DNA from: Streptomyces apocyni
Lineage (GTDB): Bacteria > Actinomycetota > Actinomycetes > Streptomycetales > Streptomycetaceae
Assembly: GCF_009739465.1 (NCBI RefSeq)
Contig: NZ_WHOM01000072.1
Location: 1,641-65,640, forward strand
Length of the DNA stretch: 64,000 nucleotides
Reading direction: 5' to 3'
Shown here: in pieces, positions 51,164 through 61,557 of the stretch
Layout: every line of letters begins with the position of its first letter
How positions within the stretch are numbered: the first letter of the stretch is position 1
Made by a program: the position numbers and the translations under genes
The notes under the pieces: generated by a model
What the model was told of the DNA's origin: nothing
What the model saw: only the letters and a program-made list of their open reading frames with translations
Database searches by the model: none

Positions 51164-51712
51164 GTGCCGTTCACTCTTCCGTCGCGTAGCCGACGTACCA
51201 ATCCGGGGCCACGCCGAAGGAGTCTGCTCGCCGGTGCGGCCGGTGCCGCGCTCCTCGCGGGCTGCACCGATGACGCGCCCGGCTCATCAGCGGGCAAGCG
51301 CCCTGGCGCGGCCGAGCGGGCACGCGCGCGCCTGGTGCGCGACAGCGCCGAGCTGGCCGACCGGTACACCGCGGTGATCGCCGCGCACCCGGCGCTCGCG
51401 GAGCGGCTGCGGCCGCTGCGCGCGGCGGCCAGGCAGCACGCGGAGGCGTTCGGCGGCGGGCCGGAGGGCACGTCGGCGCCATCGGACTCAGCCTCGGCCT
51501 CGGCCTCAGCTTCCGCCTCTGCCAGCGCCCGGGCGGCGGTTCCCACCAGTGAGAAGGAAGCCCTGGCCCAGCTGGCGGCGGCCGAGCGGAAGCTGGCTGA
51601 CGCCCGCCGCGGCACGCTCCGGGACCTGCCCGGGGAGCAGGCCAGGCTGCTGGCCTCGGTCGCGGCGGCGGGCGACGCCCACGCTTACCTGCTGAGCGGG
51701 GCGGTCCGATGA
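51164..51712 (+). CDS. putative lipoprotein with Ser-Ala repeat linker
   Basis: 182 aa from GTG. RRRSLLAGAAGAALLAGC gives a twin-arginine-like and lipobox signal, with Cys34. A short (Ser-Ala)7-type run (residues about 108-122) separates two helical parts (ERARARLVRDSAELADRYTAVI and EKEALAQLAAAERKLADARR). Unknown function. ATGA-coupled to the DUF4439 gene. Divergent from rimP. Confidence 0.8.
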   Translation: MPFTLPSRSRRTNPGPRRRSLLAGAAGAALLAGCTDDAPGSSAGKRPGAAERARARLVRDSAELADRYTAVIAAHPALAERLRPLRAAARQHAEAFGGGPEGTSAPSDSASASASASASASARAAVPTSEKEALAQLAAAERKLADARRGTLRDLPGEQARLLASVAAAGDAHAYLLSGAVR

Positions 51713-52197
51713 GGGAGGTGCGGCAGGCGGGCGAGGTGCGGCAGATGCGACAGGTGCGCGAGGCGGGCGAGGCACTGGCCGCCGCCTACCAGGCGGCCCT
51801 GCGGGCGGAGCACGCCGCGGTGTACGGCTACGGGGTGGTCGGGGGCCGGATCGGCAAGGACCGCAAGGCCGAGGCGCGCGCCGCGTACGACGCCCACCGC
51901 GCCCGCCGTGACACCCTCCAGCGCACCGTGCGCGGCCTGGGCGAGGAGCCCGAGCCCGCCGCCGCGGGCTACGCCCTGCCCTTCCCGGTGCCGGACGCCG
52001 CCGCCGCGGTGCGGCTCGCCACCGAGCTGGAGGACCGGGTCGCCGGGGTCTACGCGGACCTGGTCGCCGCGGCGGGCGGCGCCAAGCGCCAGGAGGCCGC
52101 CGACGCGCTGCGCGAGGCGGCGGTGCGGGCGGCGCGGTGGCGCGGCAGCGCCGTAGCCTTCCCCGGGCTCGCCGAACGGGCCACCGACACGGCGTAG
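51709..52197 (+). CDS. DUF4439 ferritin-like protein
   Basis: 162 aa, ATG overlapping the previous stop. Helical, with EHAAVYGYGVVGGRIG and RLATELEDRVAGVYADLV. The family has a ferritin-like four-helix outline. The N-terminus begins with a degenerate EVRQ repeat, so the true start may be a later Met (residue 13). Function unknown; coupled to the lipoprotein. Confidence 0.8.
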   Translation: MREVRQAGEVRQMRQVREAGEALAAAYQAALRAEHAAVYGYGVVGGRIGKDRKAEARAAYDAHRARRDTLQRTVRGLGEEPEPAAAGYALPFPVPDAAAAVRLATELEDRVAGVYADLVAAAGGAKRQEAADALREAAVRAARWRGSAVAFPGLAERATDTA

Positions 52198-52301
52198 CCT
52201 TCCCTGGGCTCCGCCCGATTCCACCGACCTGGCCGACGACCGACCCCGACCGCCCCGACCAACCCGAGCGACCTGAGCAGGGCGAAAGGAACTACGCACG
52301 C

Positions 52302-53204
52302 ATGGCTTTCGAACCGCCGCAGCGCCTCGTCCAGGCGCTCGGCGAGTCGCCGGACGACGCCGAGCGCGACGGCACGGCCGGGTGGCTGGAGAAGCTGCCC
52401 CAGACGGCCCAGGAGGCCGTCTCCCGGCGCGAGCTGACCGTCGAGCGGGTGCAGGCCCCCGGTGGCCGCTCCAGCCTGGTCGTCCTCGTACGGCGGCCGG
52501 ACGGCACGCCCGCCGTCCTGAAGCTGGCACCGCCCGCCGCCCAGCCAGGCCTGGAGGCGGCGGCGCTGGCCCACTGGGACGGCTGGGGGGCGTGCCAGCT
52601 CCTGGAGCACGGCGAGGACGGGGCGCTGCTCCTGGAACGGCTGCACGCCGATGTCTCACTGCGGTCGCTGCCCGAGGCGAAGGCGCTGCTGGAGGCGACG
52701 GGTACGGTGCGGCGGCTGTGGGTCGCGCCGCCCGCGTCGCACGCCTTCGAGACGGTCGAGGTACGGACGGCCCGGCGCGCCACGGCTCTGGAATCGGCGG
52801 ACGACTCCGTACGGCCGCTGGCGGACGCGGCCCTGGCCGCGCGGTCCGCGCTCGTCGCGGACGCCAGTGAGGCGTTCCTGCTGCACGGCGCCTTCCGTCA
52901 GGGCAAGGTCCTCGCCGGAGACCGGGCGCCCTGGCTCACGGTCGGCCCCGACCCGGTCGTCGGGGAGCGCGCTTACGATCTGGCCCCGCTCGTCCTGGAC
53001 CGGCTCGACGACCTGGTCGCCGCCAGCAGCGGCGCGGCCACGGCGCGACGCCGGGTCGCCAAGCTGGCGGACTCGCTGGAGGTGGACCGGGAGCGGCTGC
53101 GGGGCTGGACCCTGTTCCGGGCGACGGAGACCGCGGTACGAGCCCTCCGCACAAACCACCCACGCCAGGCCGAGCCCCTGCTGGAACTGGCGTCCTGGCT
53201 GTAG
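52302..53204 (+). CDS. aminoglycoside phosphotransferase-like protein, probable pseudokinase
   Basis: 300 aa from ATG at 52302 with GAAAGGA upstream. N-lobe VLVRRPDGTPAVLKLAPP (Lys74) and C-lobe YDLAPLVLDRL of the APH(6)/hydroxyurea kinase type. The catalytic HGDxxxxN reads HGAFRQGK (195-202), with Ala197 for Asp and Lys202 for Asn, and the metal-binding DP is GP (Gly215). So it probably does not phosphorylate a drug. Possibly a regulator. Confidence 0.85.
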   Translation: MAFEPPQRLVQALGESPDDAERDGTAGWLEKLPQTAQEAVSRRELTVERVQAPGGRSSLVVLVRRPDGTPAVLKLAPPAAQPGLEAAALAHWDGWGACQLLEHGEDGALLLERLHADVSLRSLPEAKALLEATGTVRRLWVAPPASHAFETVEVRTARRATALESADDSVRPLADAALAARSALVADASEAFLLHGAFRQGKVLAGDRAPWLTVGPDPVVGERAYDLAPLVLDRLDDLVAASSGAATARRRVAKLADSLEVDRERLRGWTLFRATETAVRALRTNHPRQAEPLLELASWL

Positions 53205-53378
53205 AGCCCGCCGTGGGCCACGGCCCGGCCCGAGCCAGCGGCTGACATCAGCCGTGCCGGCGGGCGCCCGGCCGTGGCGTGACACAGGTTCTCGGCGACT
53301 CCGGCGCGCACAGGCGCTCAGCGCCGAGCGGCGGCCCTGAAGGCAGGACGTTCCCTGGTTTGAGCCGGTGGTCAAGCC

Positions 53379-53870
53379 CTGGGGAGCAGCTCTCCGATCT
53401 TCGCGGACCAGTCCACGCCCGCCGTGAAGCGGCCAGGGCCTGTCCGGCGGATCAGGCCGGGCTGGGCGCTCGGTGCGCTGTCTGTTCTGGTGAGCGGGGC
53501 CTGGTGCGTGCGGCCGCACGGCGGAGGACTGAGACATCGCGGAGCGATGGTGACGGACGACAACGCCGAGGGGGTCCCTCCCGCCCGAGCGGAGCGAAGC
53601 GAGTCCGAGGGCGGGGGCCTGCGTGCCACACCCCGCGACCCCGGCATGATCCGCCGGACAGGCCCTAGGTGTATTGCCCTGTGAGGTTGGGGACGTGGTG
53701 CGTCGGCGTGCGGCCGGACCGCCCGCGTACTGGACGTCCGTGGGGGATGCGGCCGTACTCGGCCGTGCTCAGCCGTGCGCCGAAGGGAGTTCCTCCCTGC
53801 TCGAGCGCAGTCGAGAGCTTGGGGGCGCGTGCCAGGCGTCGCCCGCCCGCGACGATCGGGGGAGACGCCC
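53379..53870. mobile_element. MITE-like element interrupted by a second element
   Basis: Left end GCAGCTCTCCGATCTTCGCGG (only part shown here) and right end CGATCGGGGGAGACGCCC match, imperfectly, the terminal repeats of the intact copy at 56385-56553; the interior TGCGGCCGGACCGCCC then TACTGGACGT also matches. The 53435-53666 element sits inside. Boundaries approximate. Confidence 0.6.
53435..53666. mobile_element. 232-bp element with 20-bp perfect terminal inverted repeats
   Basis: AGGGCCTGTCCGGCGGATCA (53435-53454) and its exact reverse complement (53647-53666). No gene inside. No clear target duplication. It lies within the older element, so it inserted later. Confidence 0.75.
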
Positions 53871-53904
53871 GCTGATCGGGGCGTCTCCCTTGGGGAACGG
53901 AGCG

Positions 53905-53936
53905 GCGCGTGCGGGCCACTGGCGGCCCGCACGCGC
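53905..53936 (-). terminator. terminator of proS
   Basis: Perfect 13-bp stem (53905-53917 with 53924-53936), 6-nt loop, 21 nt after the proS stop. Confidence 0.88.
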
Positions 53937-53957
53937 GGTCGGTGCGGAGCGGGTGGG

Positions 53958-55652
53958 TCAGGCCGTGAGGCGGGCGATCGCCTCGGCGACCGGGAGTTCC
54001 TCGCGCTCGCCCGTGCGGCGGTCCTTCAGTTCGACGACGCCCTCCGCCGTGCGGCGGCCCGCGACCAGGATGGTCGGGACACCGATCAGTTCCGCGTCGG
54101 TGAACTTGACGCCCGGGGAGACCCCGGCACGGTCGTCGACCAGGACGCGGACGCCCGCCGCGGCCAGCTGGTCGGCCACGGACAGCGCCAGCTCGGTCTG
54201 CGCGGCCTTGCCCGCCGCGACGATGTGGACGTCGGCCGGGGCGACCTCGCGGGCCCAGCACAGGCCCTTGTCGTCGGCGGACTGCTCGGCCAGCGCCGCC
54301 ACCGCACGGGACACGCCGATGCCGTACGAGCCCATCGTGACGCGGACCGGCTTGCCCTGCTGGCCCAGCACGTCGAGCTGGAAGGTGTCGGCGTACTTGC
54401 GGCCGAGCTGGAAGATGTGGCCGATCTCGATCGCACGGTCCAGCTTCAGGCCGGTGCCGCAGGCCGGGCACGGGTCGCCTTCGGCGACGACGACCACGTC
54501 GAGGTAGTCGTCGACCTCGAAGTCGCGGCCGCAGACGACGTTGCGGGCGTGCGTGTCGGGCTTGTTGGCGCCGGTGATCCAGGCGGTGCCGGGGGCGACC
54601 CGGGGGTCGGCGATGTAGCGGACCTTCTCCAGGCCCTGCGGACCGACGTAGCCGCGTACGAGGTCGGGGCGGCCGGTGAAGTCGTCGGCCGTGACCAGCT
54701 CGACCTGGGCCGGGGCGAGGTGCTCGGCCAGCTTGCCGAGGTCCACCTCGCGGTCGCCGGGAACACCGACCGCGACGATCTCGCCGTCGACCTTGACCAG
54801 GAGGTTCTTGAGCGTCGCCGACGCCGGGACGCCGAGGTGCTCGGCAAGCGTCTCGATGGTCGGCGTGTCGGGAGTGTCCAGGTCCTCGGCCGGGCCGTGC
54901 ACCGTGCCGTCGACCGGCTGCAACGCGAAGGTGACCGCCTCGGTGTTCGCCGCGTAGTCACAGGCGGGGCAGTCCGCGAAGGTGTCCTCGCCCGCCGGTG
55001 CCGGGGCCAGGAACTCCTCCGAGGCCGAGCCGCCCATCGCACCGGAGACGGCCGAGCAGATGCGGTAGTCCAGGCCGAGGCGCTTGAAGATCTTCTGGTA
55101 GGCCTCGCGGTGCAGAGCGTAGGACGCGGCCAGGCCCTCGTCGCTCACGTCAAAGGAGTACGAGTCCTTCATCTGGAACTCGCGGCCGCGCAGCACGCCG
55201 GAGCGCGGCCGGGCCTCGTCGCGGTACTTCGTCTGGATCTGGTACAGGATCACCGGCAGGTCCTTGTAGGACGAGCACTGGTCCTTGACGGTCTGGGTGA
55301 AGACTTCCTCGTGGGTGGGGCCCAGGAGGTGGTCGGCACCCTTGCGGTCCTTGACGCGGAAGAGCAGGTCGCCGTACTCGTCCCAGCGGCCGGACGCCTC
55401 GTACGGCTCCTTGGGGAGCAGCGCGGGCAGCAGGACCTCCTGGCCGCCGATGGCGTCCATCTCCTCGCGGACCACGCGCGAGACGTTGTCCAGCACCTTC
55501 TTGCCGAGCGGCAGCCAGGACCAGATGCCCGCCGCGTTACGGCGTACGTAACCGGCCCGGACCAGCAGCTTGTGACTGAGCGTCTCGGCGTCAGCCGGGT
55601 CATCGCGCAGTGTCTTGATCATCAATCGGGACATGCGCTGGACCTGGGCCAT
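53958..55652 (-). CDS. proS: prolyl-tRNA synthetase
   Basis: 564 aa, ATG with GCAGGAG 8 nt upstream. Bacterial ProRS with editing insertion: LLVRAGYVRRNAAGIWSWLPLG, LGPTHEEVFT, RDEARPRSGVLRGREFQMKDSY (split), CPACDYAANTEAV, and anticodon-binding end. Charges tRNA-Pro in the cytoplasm. Monocistronic by its terminator. Confidence 0.96.
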   Translation of the reverse strand: MAQVQRMSRLMIKTLRDDPADAETLSHKLLVRAGYVRRNAAGIWSWLPLGKKVLDNVSRVVREEMDAIGGQEVLLPALLPKEPYEASGRWDEYGDLLFRVKDRKGADHLLGPTHEEVFTQTVKDQCSSYKDLPVILYQIQTKYRDEARPRSGVLRGREFQMKDSYSFDVSDEGLAASYALHREAYQKIFKRLGLDYRICSAVSGAMGGSASEEFLAPAPAGEDTFADCPACDYAANTEAVTFALQPVDGTVHGPAEDLDTPDTPTIETLAEHLGVPASATLKNLLVKVDGEIVAVGVPGDREVDLGKLAEHLAPAQVELVTADDFTGRPDLVRGYVGPQGLEKVRYIADPRVAPGTAWITGANKPDTHARNVVCGRDFEVDDYLDVVVVAEGDPCPACGTGLKLDRAIEIGHIFQLGRKYADTFQLDVLGQQGKPVRVTMGSYGIGVSRAVAALAEQSADDKGLCWAREVAPADVHIVAAGKAAQTELALSVADQLAAAGVRVLVDDRAGVSPGVKFTDAELIGVPTILVAGRRTAEGVVELKDRRTGEREELPVAEAIARLTA

Positions 55653-55719
55653 GGTGAACTCCTGCGTGGAAAGCGTCGACTGTTCAGGAGGTTAACCGGG
55701 TCACGGGCCCGGGCGGAAA

Positions 55720-56337
55720 TCAGTTGCCGGGACGACGGCGTCCGACGCCCCCGCCAAAGCGTCCCGGGCGGCGGCGCAGCGGCAGCGGGGCACCCATCAC
55801 GGCGTACGGGCTGGGGGCGCTCGGGAAGTGCACCCGGCGGGCCAGGTCGATGTACCCGAGCGAGTGGTAGAGGCCGCGGGCGGGGCTGTCGGTGTCGATC
55901 GCGGAGAGGATCGAGCGGGGCTCGGGGACGGGATCGGTGAGGGTGGTGATCAGGGCGCGGCCCACACCGCGGTTCTGGAAGCCGGGGTGGACGTGCAGCT
56001 CGGTGATGACGAACGAGTCGTCGAGCCAGTCGTCGTGGCCGCTGCTGCGCAGATAGGGCTCGACGACGGTGGACCACCACTGACTGCGGTCGTTCGGCAT
56101 GCCGTAGACGAACCCGGCCAGGCGGCCGTCGCGGGTGGTGGCACCGAGCGCGCGGGCGCCTGGCTGGCGCATGTGGCGCAGCACGATCTGGCGGCGTACG
56201 CCGACCTCTTCGTGGCTGAGCCCGAAGGCGATGGCCTGCACGGCGAGGGCCTCGTCCACGCGCGCGGCGAGGTCGAGCGGCCCGACCTCGACGTCGTCCG
56301 GGGACGGGGAGCGGCGGCCTCCGGGAAAGCTCAGCAT
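55720..56337 (-). CDS. GNAT family acetyltransferase
   Basis: 205 aa, ATG with a weak site. GNAT motif A as LHVHPGFQNRGVGRALITTL, followed by a late ARGLYHSLGY motif. Substrate unknown. Tail is Arg/Gly-rich. Flanked upstream by a MITE-like element and downstream by proS. Confidence 0.85.
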   Translation of the reverse strand: MLSFPGGRRSPSPDDVEVGPLDLAARVDEALAVQAIAFGLSHEEVGVRRQIVLRHMRQPGARALGATTRDGRLAGFVYGMPNDRSQWWSTVVEPYLRSSGHDDWLDDSFVITELHVHPGFQNRGVGRALITTLTDPVPEPRSILSAIDTDSPARGLYHSLGYIDLARRVHFPSAPSPYAVMGAPLPLRRRPGRFGGGVGRRRPGN

Positions 56338-56384
56338 GCCGGGGAGACTACCTCTGGCGCGCCGGTCAGGAGCGGGTTCCGGGC

Positions 56385-56553
56385 CTAGGGGGCGTCTCTC
56401 CGATCTTCGCGGATCAGACCGCGGCGTCTGGTGCGGTGCATCGGCGCGCGGCCGGATCGCCCTCGTACTGGACGTACTTGGGTGATTCGGCCGTGCGTCG
56501 AGGCGCCGTGCCAGGCGTCGCGGGCCCGCGAAGATCGGGGAGACGCCCCCTAG
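56385..56553. mobile_element. 169-bp intact MITE-like element
   Basis: 27-nt terminal inverted repeats (56385-56411, 56527-56553) with one mismatch; both ends are CTAG, a rare tetranucleotide here. Interior shares TACTGGACGT and GCCAGGCGTCGC with the interrupted copy near 53379. No gene inside. Confidence 0.85.
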
Positions 56554-56570
56554 CGCCCACCGCGCGACGA

Positions 56571-57422
56571 TCAGAACAGGACGCTCATGAACGCGCCGAC
56601 CTCTTCGAAGCCGACGCGGCGGTACGCGGCCCTGGCCGCGGTGTTGTAGTCGTTCACATACAGGCTGGCCACCGGCGCCACATCGGTGAGCGCGAACCGC
56701 AGCACCGCGGCCATGCCCGGCACGGAGAGCCCGCGGCCGCGGAACTCGGGCGCCACCCAGACGCCCTGGATCTGGCAGGCCGTGGGGGTCGCCGCGCCGA
56801 TCTCGGCCTTGAAGACGACTTGTCCGGTGTCCGGGTCGAACCGGGCGAACGAGCGTCCGGCGCCGACCAGTTCGGCGATCCGTGCCTGGTAGAGGAGCCC
56901 GCCGTCACCAGCGAGCGGCGAGATGCCGACCTCCTCGGTGAACATGGCCACGCAGGCGGGCATGATCGCGTCCATCTCGTCCTTGCGGACACGGCGGACG
57001 AGCGGGTCGGGTGCGATGTCGGTGGGCATCCGGTCGGTGACCATGAGCGGCTGGTGGGCGCGGACCTCGCGGGCCGGGCCCCAGCCTGGTTCGAGCAACT
57101 GCCACAGCAGGGTGGTCGACTCGGCCGGGCCGACGATCGACGAGCAGCGTCGGCCCGCTCGACGGGCCCGGTCGACGAAGGCGCGTACGGCGTCGGGGGG
57201 CGCGCAGATCGGGACGAGGTTCGCGCCCGCGTAGCACAGTGAGCGCAGTCGGCCGCCCGCGTACCAGCCCCACATCTCACCGCCGAGACGCCAGGGGTCG
57301 AGCCCGGCGGCCAGGACACGCGACGTGACGAACGCGTTCGCGACGGGGTCGCTCTCGAGGATCCCGAGGGCCGCGTCGAGGTCTCCGGGTGCGAGAACCC
57401 TGGTCGTCGTCTGCGTCAACAC
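56571..57422 (-). CDS. GNAT family acetyltransferase (DUF4081-type)
   Basis: 283 aa from GTG at 57422, supported by GGAG 11 nt upstream; an earlier GTG at 57440 has AAGGA directly adjacent, so too close. GNAT motif A as VWVAPEFRGRGLSVPGMAAV, and YVNDYNTAARAAYRRVGFEE. N-terminal part DPVANAFVTSRV is typical of the DUF4081/GNAT fusion family. Substrate unknown. Confidence 0.88.
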   Translation of the reverse strand: MLTQTTTRVLAPGDLDAALGILESDPVANAFVTSRVLAAGLDPWRLGGEMWGWYAGGRLRSLCYAGANLVPICAPPDAVRAFVDRARRAGRRCSSIVGPAESTTLLWQLLEPGWGPAREVRAHQPLMVTDRMPTDIAPDPLVRRVRKDEMDAIMPACVAMFTEEVGISPLAGDGGLLYQARIAELVGAGRSFARFDPDTGQVVFKAEIGAATPTACQIQGVWVAPEFRGRGLSVPGMAAVLRFALTDVAPVASLYVNDYNTAARAAYRRVGFEEVGAFMSVLF

Positions 57423-57537
57423 TTCAGGCCGCTCCACCACTCCTTACGGGCAACGCCGAGCGTCGCTGATCTCCAGGCACTGTACCTGGAAGGCCCCGGG
57501 GAACGCCTCGTGTGGTGGGGTGAGCGGCGGTGCGGAG

Positions 57538-57563
57538 GCAGGCTCTCAGCTGGGGGCAGGCTC

Positions 57564-57570
<7 letters not shown>
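57538..57570 (-). repeat. tandem duplication spanning ispG stop
   Basis: GCAGGCTCTCAGCTG at 57538-57552 and 57556-57570, period 18; the second copy contains the ispG stop codon. Confidence 0.85.
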
Positions 57571-58718
<1,148 letters not shown>

Positions 58719-58894
58719 CTGCTGTGCAACCCCAACGGTGTGGATCAAGGTCCCGGTATCGGCGGGCTCCAGACTTCGAGATTACGCCACGGCCAACGCG
58801 CCGAGCACACCGCACCGCCAAACACACCCGATGGTGGGGCAGCCGGACCCCGCCTGGGTCCGGCTGCCGCGACCCTGCCGTGCACCACGTACGG

Positions 58895-60196
58895 TCAGGA
58901 GATTTTCACCGGGTTAACGACGTCCGCGATCAGGACCAGAATCGTGAAGCAGATGAAGATTCCGGCCACCACATAGGCGACGGGCATCAGCTTCGCGACG
59001 TCGAACGGGCCGGGGTCGGGCCGCTTGAAGAGCCGGGCCAGCTTCCGGCGCAGCGACTCCCACAGGGCGCCCGCGATATGGCCGCCGTCCAGGGGCAGCA
59101 GCGGCAGCATGTTGAACAGGAAGAGCGACAGGTTGAAGCCCGCGACGAGGAACAGCATCATCGCGATCTGGTTCTCCGGCGGGATGTCCAGGGTGAAGAC
59201 CTCGCCACCGACGCGGGCCGCGCCGACCACGCCCATCGGGGAGTCCTGCTTGCGCTCGCCGTCGCTGAAGGCGGCGTTCCACAGGTCGGGGACCTTGGAC
59301 GGGAGGGCGATCAGCGCCTGGAAGCCGTTCTCCATGATGGTGCCCATACGGTCCACGGATTCCGGGAACGACTGCTTCACGATGCCGGAGGCCGGGGTGA
59401 AGCCGAGGAAGCCCGCGTAGACGTACTCGCCCTCCACATAGCCACCACTGCCGTCCGTCTTGCTGACCTGGTTCTTGATCAGATCAGCCTTGAGGTCCTG
59501 GCGGACGCCGTCGCGATCGACGGTGATGGTGGCCGGGCCGAGGGTTTCGCGGATACGGGACTGGAGTGCCGACCAGTCGTCGACCTTCTGTCCATTGAAC
59601 GCGACGATCTTGTCGCCCGCCTCCAGGCCCGCGGCCTTGGCGGGTGCGGGCGTGTCGCCCTTCTCGCAGACCGTGCGGTTCTCGCTCTGCTGGATCACAC
59701 AGTCCGAGACCCGGCCGACGGTGGTCGTCTGTTCGTTCCAGCCGAAGGTCATCAGCACGCCGAGGAAGATCGCGATGGCGAGGATGAGGTTCATAAACGG
59801 ACCGGCGAACATCACGATCACGCGTTTCCACGGCGCGCGTGTGTAGAACAGCCGCTTCTCGTCGCCTGGCTGGAGCTCCTCGAACGCCGCCGAGCGGGCG
59901 TCCTCGATCATGCCGCGCCAGGGCGAGGTCGAGCGGGCCTCCAGGCGTCCGTCCTTGCCCGGCGGGAACATCCCGATCATGCGGATATAGCCGCCGAGCG
60001 GGATCGCCTTGACGCCGTACTCGGTCTCGCCCTTCCGGCGCGAGAAGATCGTCGGACCGAAGCCGACCATGTACTGCGGCACCCGGATGCCGAACAGCTT
60101 CGCGGTACTCAGATGCCCCAGCTCGTGCCAGGCGATCGAGAACAGCAGCCCGACTACGAAGACGACTATGCCGAGGATCATCATCAGGGTCGTCAT
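58895..60196 (-). CDS. rseP: site-2 protease, RseP/M50 family
   Basis: 433 aa, ATG overlapping the dxr stop (ATGA) with GGAGG upstream. HExxH zinc motif HELGH (24-28), PDZ domain (GLEAGDKIVAFNGQKVDDW), and C-terminal PLLPLDGGHI third-ligand motif. Four membrane helices. Cleaves membrane anti-sigma factors in other bacteria. Coupled to dxr, as in many actinobacteria. Confidence 0.94.
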   Translation of the reverse strand: MTTLMMILGIVVFVVGLLFSIAWHELGHLSTAKLFGIRVPQYMVGFGPTIFSRRKGETEYGVKAIPLGGYIRMIGMFPPGKDGRLEARSTSPWRGMIEDARSAAFEELQPGDEKRLFYTRAPWKRVIVMFAGPFMNLILAIAIFLGVLMTFGWNEQTTTVGRVSDCVIQQSENRTVCEKGDTPAPAKAAGLEAGDKIVAFNGQKVDDWSALQSRIRETLGPATITVDRDGVRQDLKADLIKNQVSKTDGSGGYVEGEYVYAGFLGFTPASGIVKQSFPESVDRMGTIMENGFQALIALPSKVPDLWNAAFSDGERKQDSPMGVVGAARVGGEVFTLDIPPENQIAMMLFLVAGFNLSLFLFNMLPLLPLDGGHIAGALWESLRRKLARLFKRPDPGPFDVAKLMPVAYVVAGIFICFTILVLIADVVNPVKIS

Positions 60197-61485
60197 GCAC
60201 GAGCCTCCGCGGTCTCTTGCGTCGTCTTCGGTCCCGCCAAGGCCGCGAGACCGGCGAGCTCACGGGCCCGGGCTCGTGCCCAGGCCTCCGCATCGAGGAC
60301 GTCCGCGACCGTCAGGGAAGTTCCCGTACCCGGGGTGCCGTGTTCGGTGACGACCTCGGTGACCGTCTCCATGATGCCGTTGAACGGCAGCCTGCCCGCG
60401 AGGAAGGCGTCCACGCACTCCTCGTTCGCGGCGTTGAACACCGCCGGGGCGGTCCCGCCGAGCGCGCCGACGTGCCGGGCGAGTCCGACCGAGGGGAAAG
60501 CCTCGGTGTCCAGCGGGAAGAACTCCCAGCTGGACGCCTTCGACCAGTCGAAGGCCGGGGCGGCGTCCGGAATCCGCTCGGGCCAGCCGATGCCGATGGC
60601 GATCGGACCGCTCATGTCCGGCGGGGTGGCCTGGGCCAGGGTGGAACCGTCGGTGAACTCGACCATGGAGTGGACGTAGGACTGCGGGTGGACGACGACC
60701 TCGATGCGGTCGAAGGGGATGTCGTAGAGCAGGTGCGCCTCGATGACCTCCAGGCCCTTGTTGACCAGGGTCGCGGAGTTGACGGTGATGACCGGGCCCA
60801 TCGCCCAGGTGGGGTGGGCGAGCGCGTCCTGGGGGGTGACGTGCGCCAGCTCCGCCTTCGTACGCCCCCGGAAGGGCCCACCGGACGCCGTGACGACCAG
60901 CTTGCGCACCTGGGCGCGGGTGCCGGCGGCTAGCGCCTGGAAGAGCGCGGCGTGCTCGGAGTCGACCGGGATGATCTGGCCGGGCCTGGCCAGCGCCTTG
61001 ACCAGCGGGCCGCCGACGATCAGCGACTCCTTGTTGGCCAGGGCCAGGGTCCGTCCGGCCTCCAGGGCCGCGAGGGTCGGCGCGAGGCCGATGGAGCCGG
61101 TGATGCCGTTGAGCACGGTGTGGCAGTCGCTGGCGGCGAGCTGGGCCGCGGCGTCGGGGCCCGCCAGGATCTCGGGGAGCGGCTCGGTGCCGTCCTGCGT
61201 GCCGTACCGCGCGGCGAGTGCCTCGCGCAGTGCGGGTACGGCATCCTCGCGGGCGACCGCGACGGTGGACACCCGCAGCCGCCTGGCCTGCTCGGCCAGC
61301 AGATCGACCCGGCCACCAGCCGCCGAGAGGGCGGTGACGCGGAACCGGTCGGGGTTGCGCAGGACCAGGTCGATGGCCTGGGTGCCGATGGAACCCGTGG
61401 AGCCGAGGACGACGATGTCCCGGCGGCCTTCGACGGGGTCGAAGACGAGATGCGGGTCGGCGAGAGGGGCAGGCAAGTCGCTCAT
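60193..61485 (-). CDS. dxr: 1-deoxy-D-xylulose 5-phosphate reductoisomerase
   Basis: 430 aa. NADPH motif LGSTGSIGTQ (27-36), metal site PVDSEHAALFQ, and GGPFR...PTWAMGPVITVNSATLVNKG (split). First committed MEP enzyme. Start ATG with GGGGG close upstream. Leftward with rseP and ispG. Confidence 0.96.
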   Translation of the reverse strand: MSDLPAPLADPHLVFDPVEGRRDIVVLGSTGSIGTQAIDLVLRNPDRFRVTALSAAGGRVDLLAEQARRLRVSTVAVAREDAVPALREALAARYGTQDGTEPLPEILAGPDAAAQLAASDCHTVLNGITGSIGLAPTLAALEAGRTLALANKESLIVGGPLVKALARPGQIIPVDSEHAALFQALAAGTRAQVRKLVVTASGGPFRGRTKAELAHVTPQDALAHPTWAMGPVITVNSATLVNKGLEVIEAHLLYDIPFDRIEVVVHPQSYVHSMVEFTDGSTLAQATPPDMSGPIAIGIGWPERIPDAAPAFDWSKASSWEFFPLDTEAFPSVGLARHVGALGGTAPAVFNAANEECVDAFLAGRLPFNGIMETVTEVVTEHGTPGTGTSLTVADVLDAEAWARARARELAGLAALAGPKTTQETAEARA

Positions 61486-61557
61486 CCCCCCATTGTTGCC
61501 GCAACCGCCGGGCGATCCGACCCCGCTCCCCCACTGATGGCCGCGTGGCGAGCGGGC

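Larger units (their letters stand above)
53205..53957. other. gene-free spacer with nested MITE-like elements
   Basis: 750 bp between the pseudokinase gene (+) and proS (-) with no credible gene. It contains the outer and inner repeat elements and the proS terminator listed separately, plus a GGAGACGCCC/GGGCGTCTCC stem (53861-53888). Confidence 0.75.

Noticed and set aside
53665..54471. Minus-strand frame through the MITE region and proS
   Set aside because: Out of frame with proS and composed of Arg/Gly/Pro; no site.
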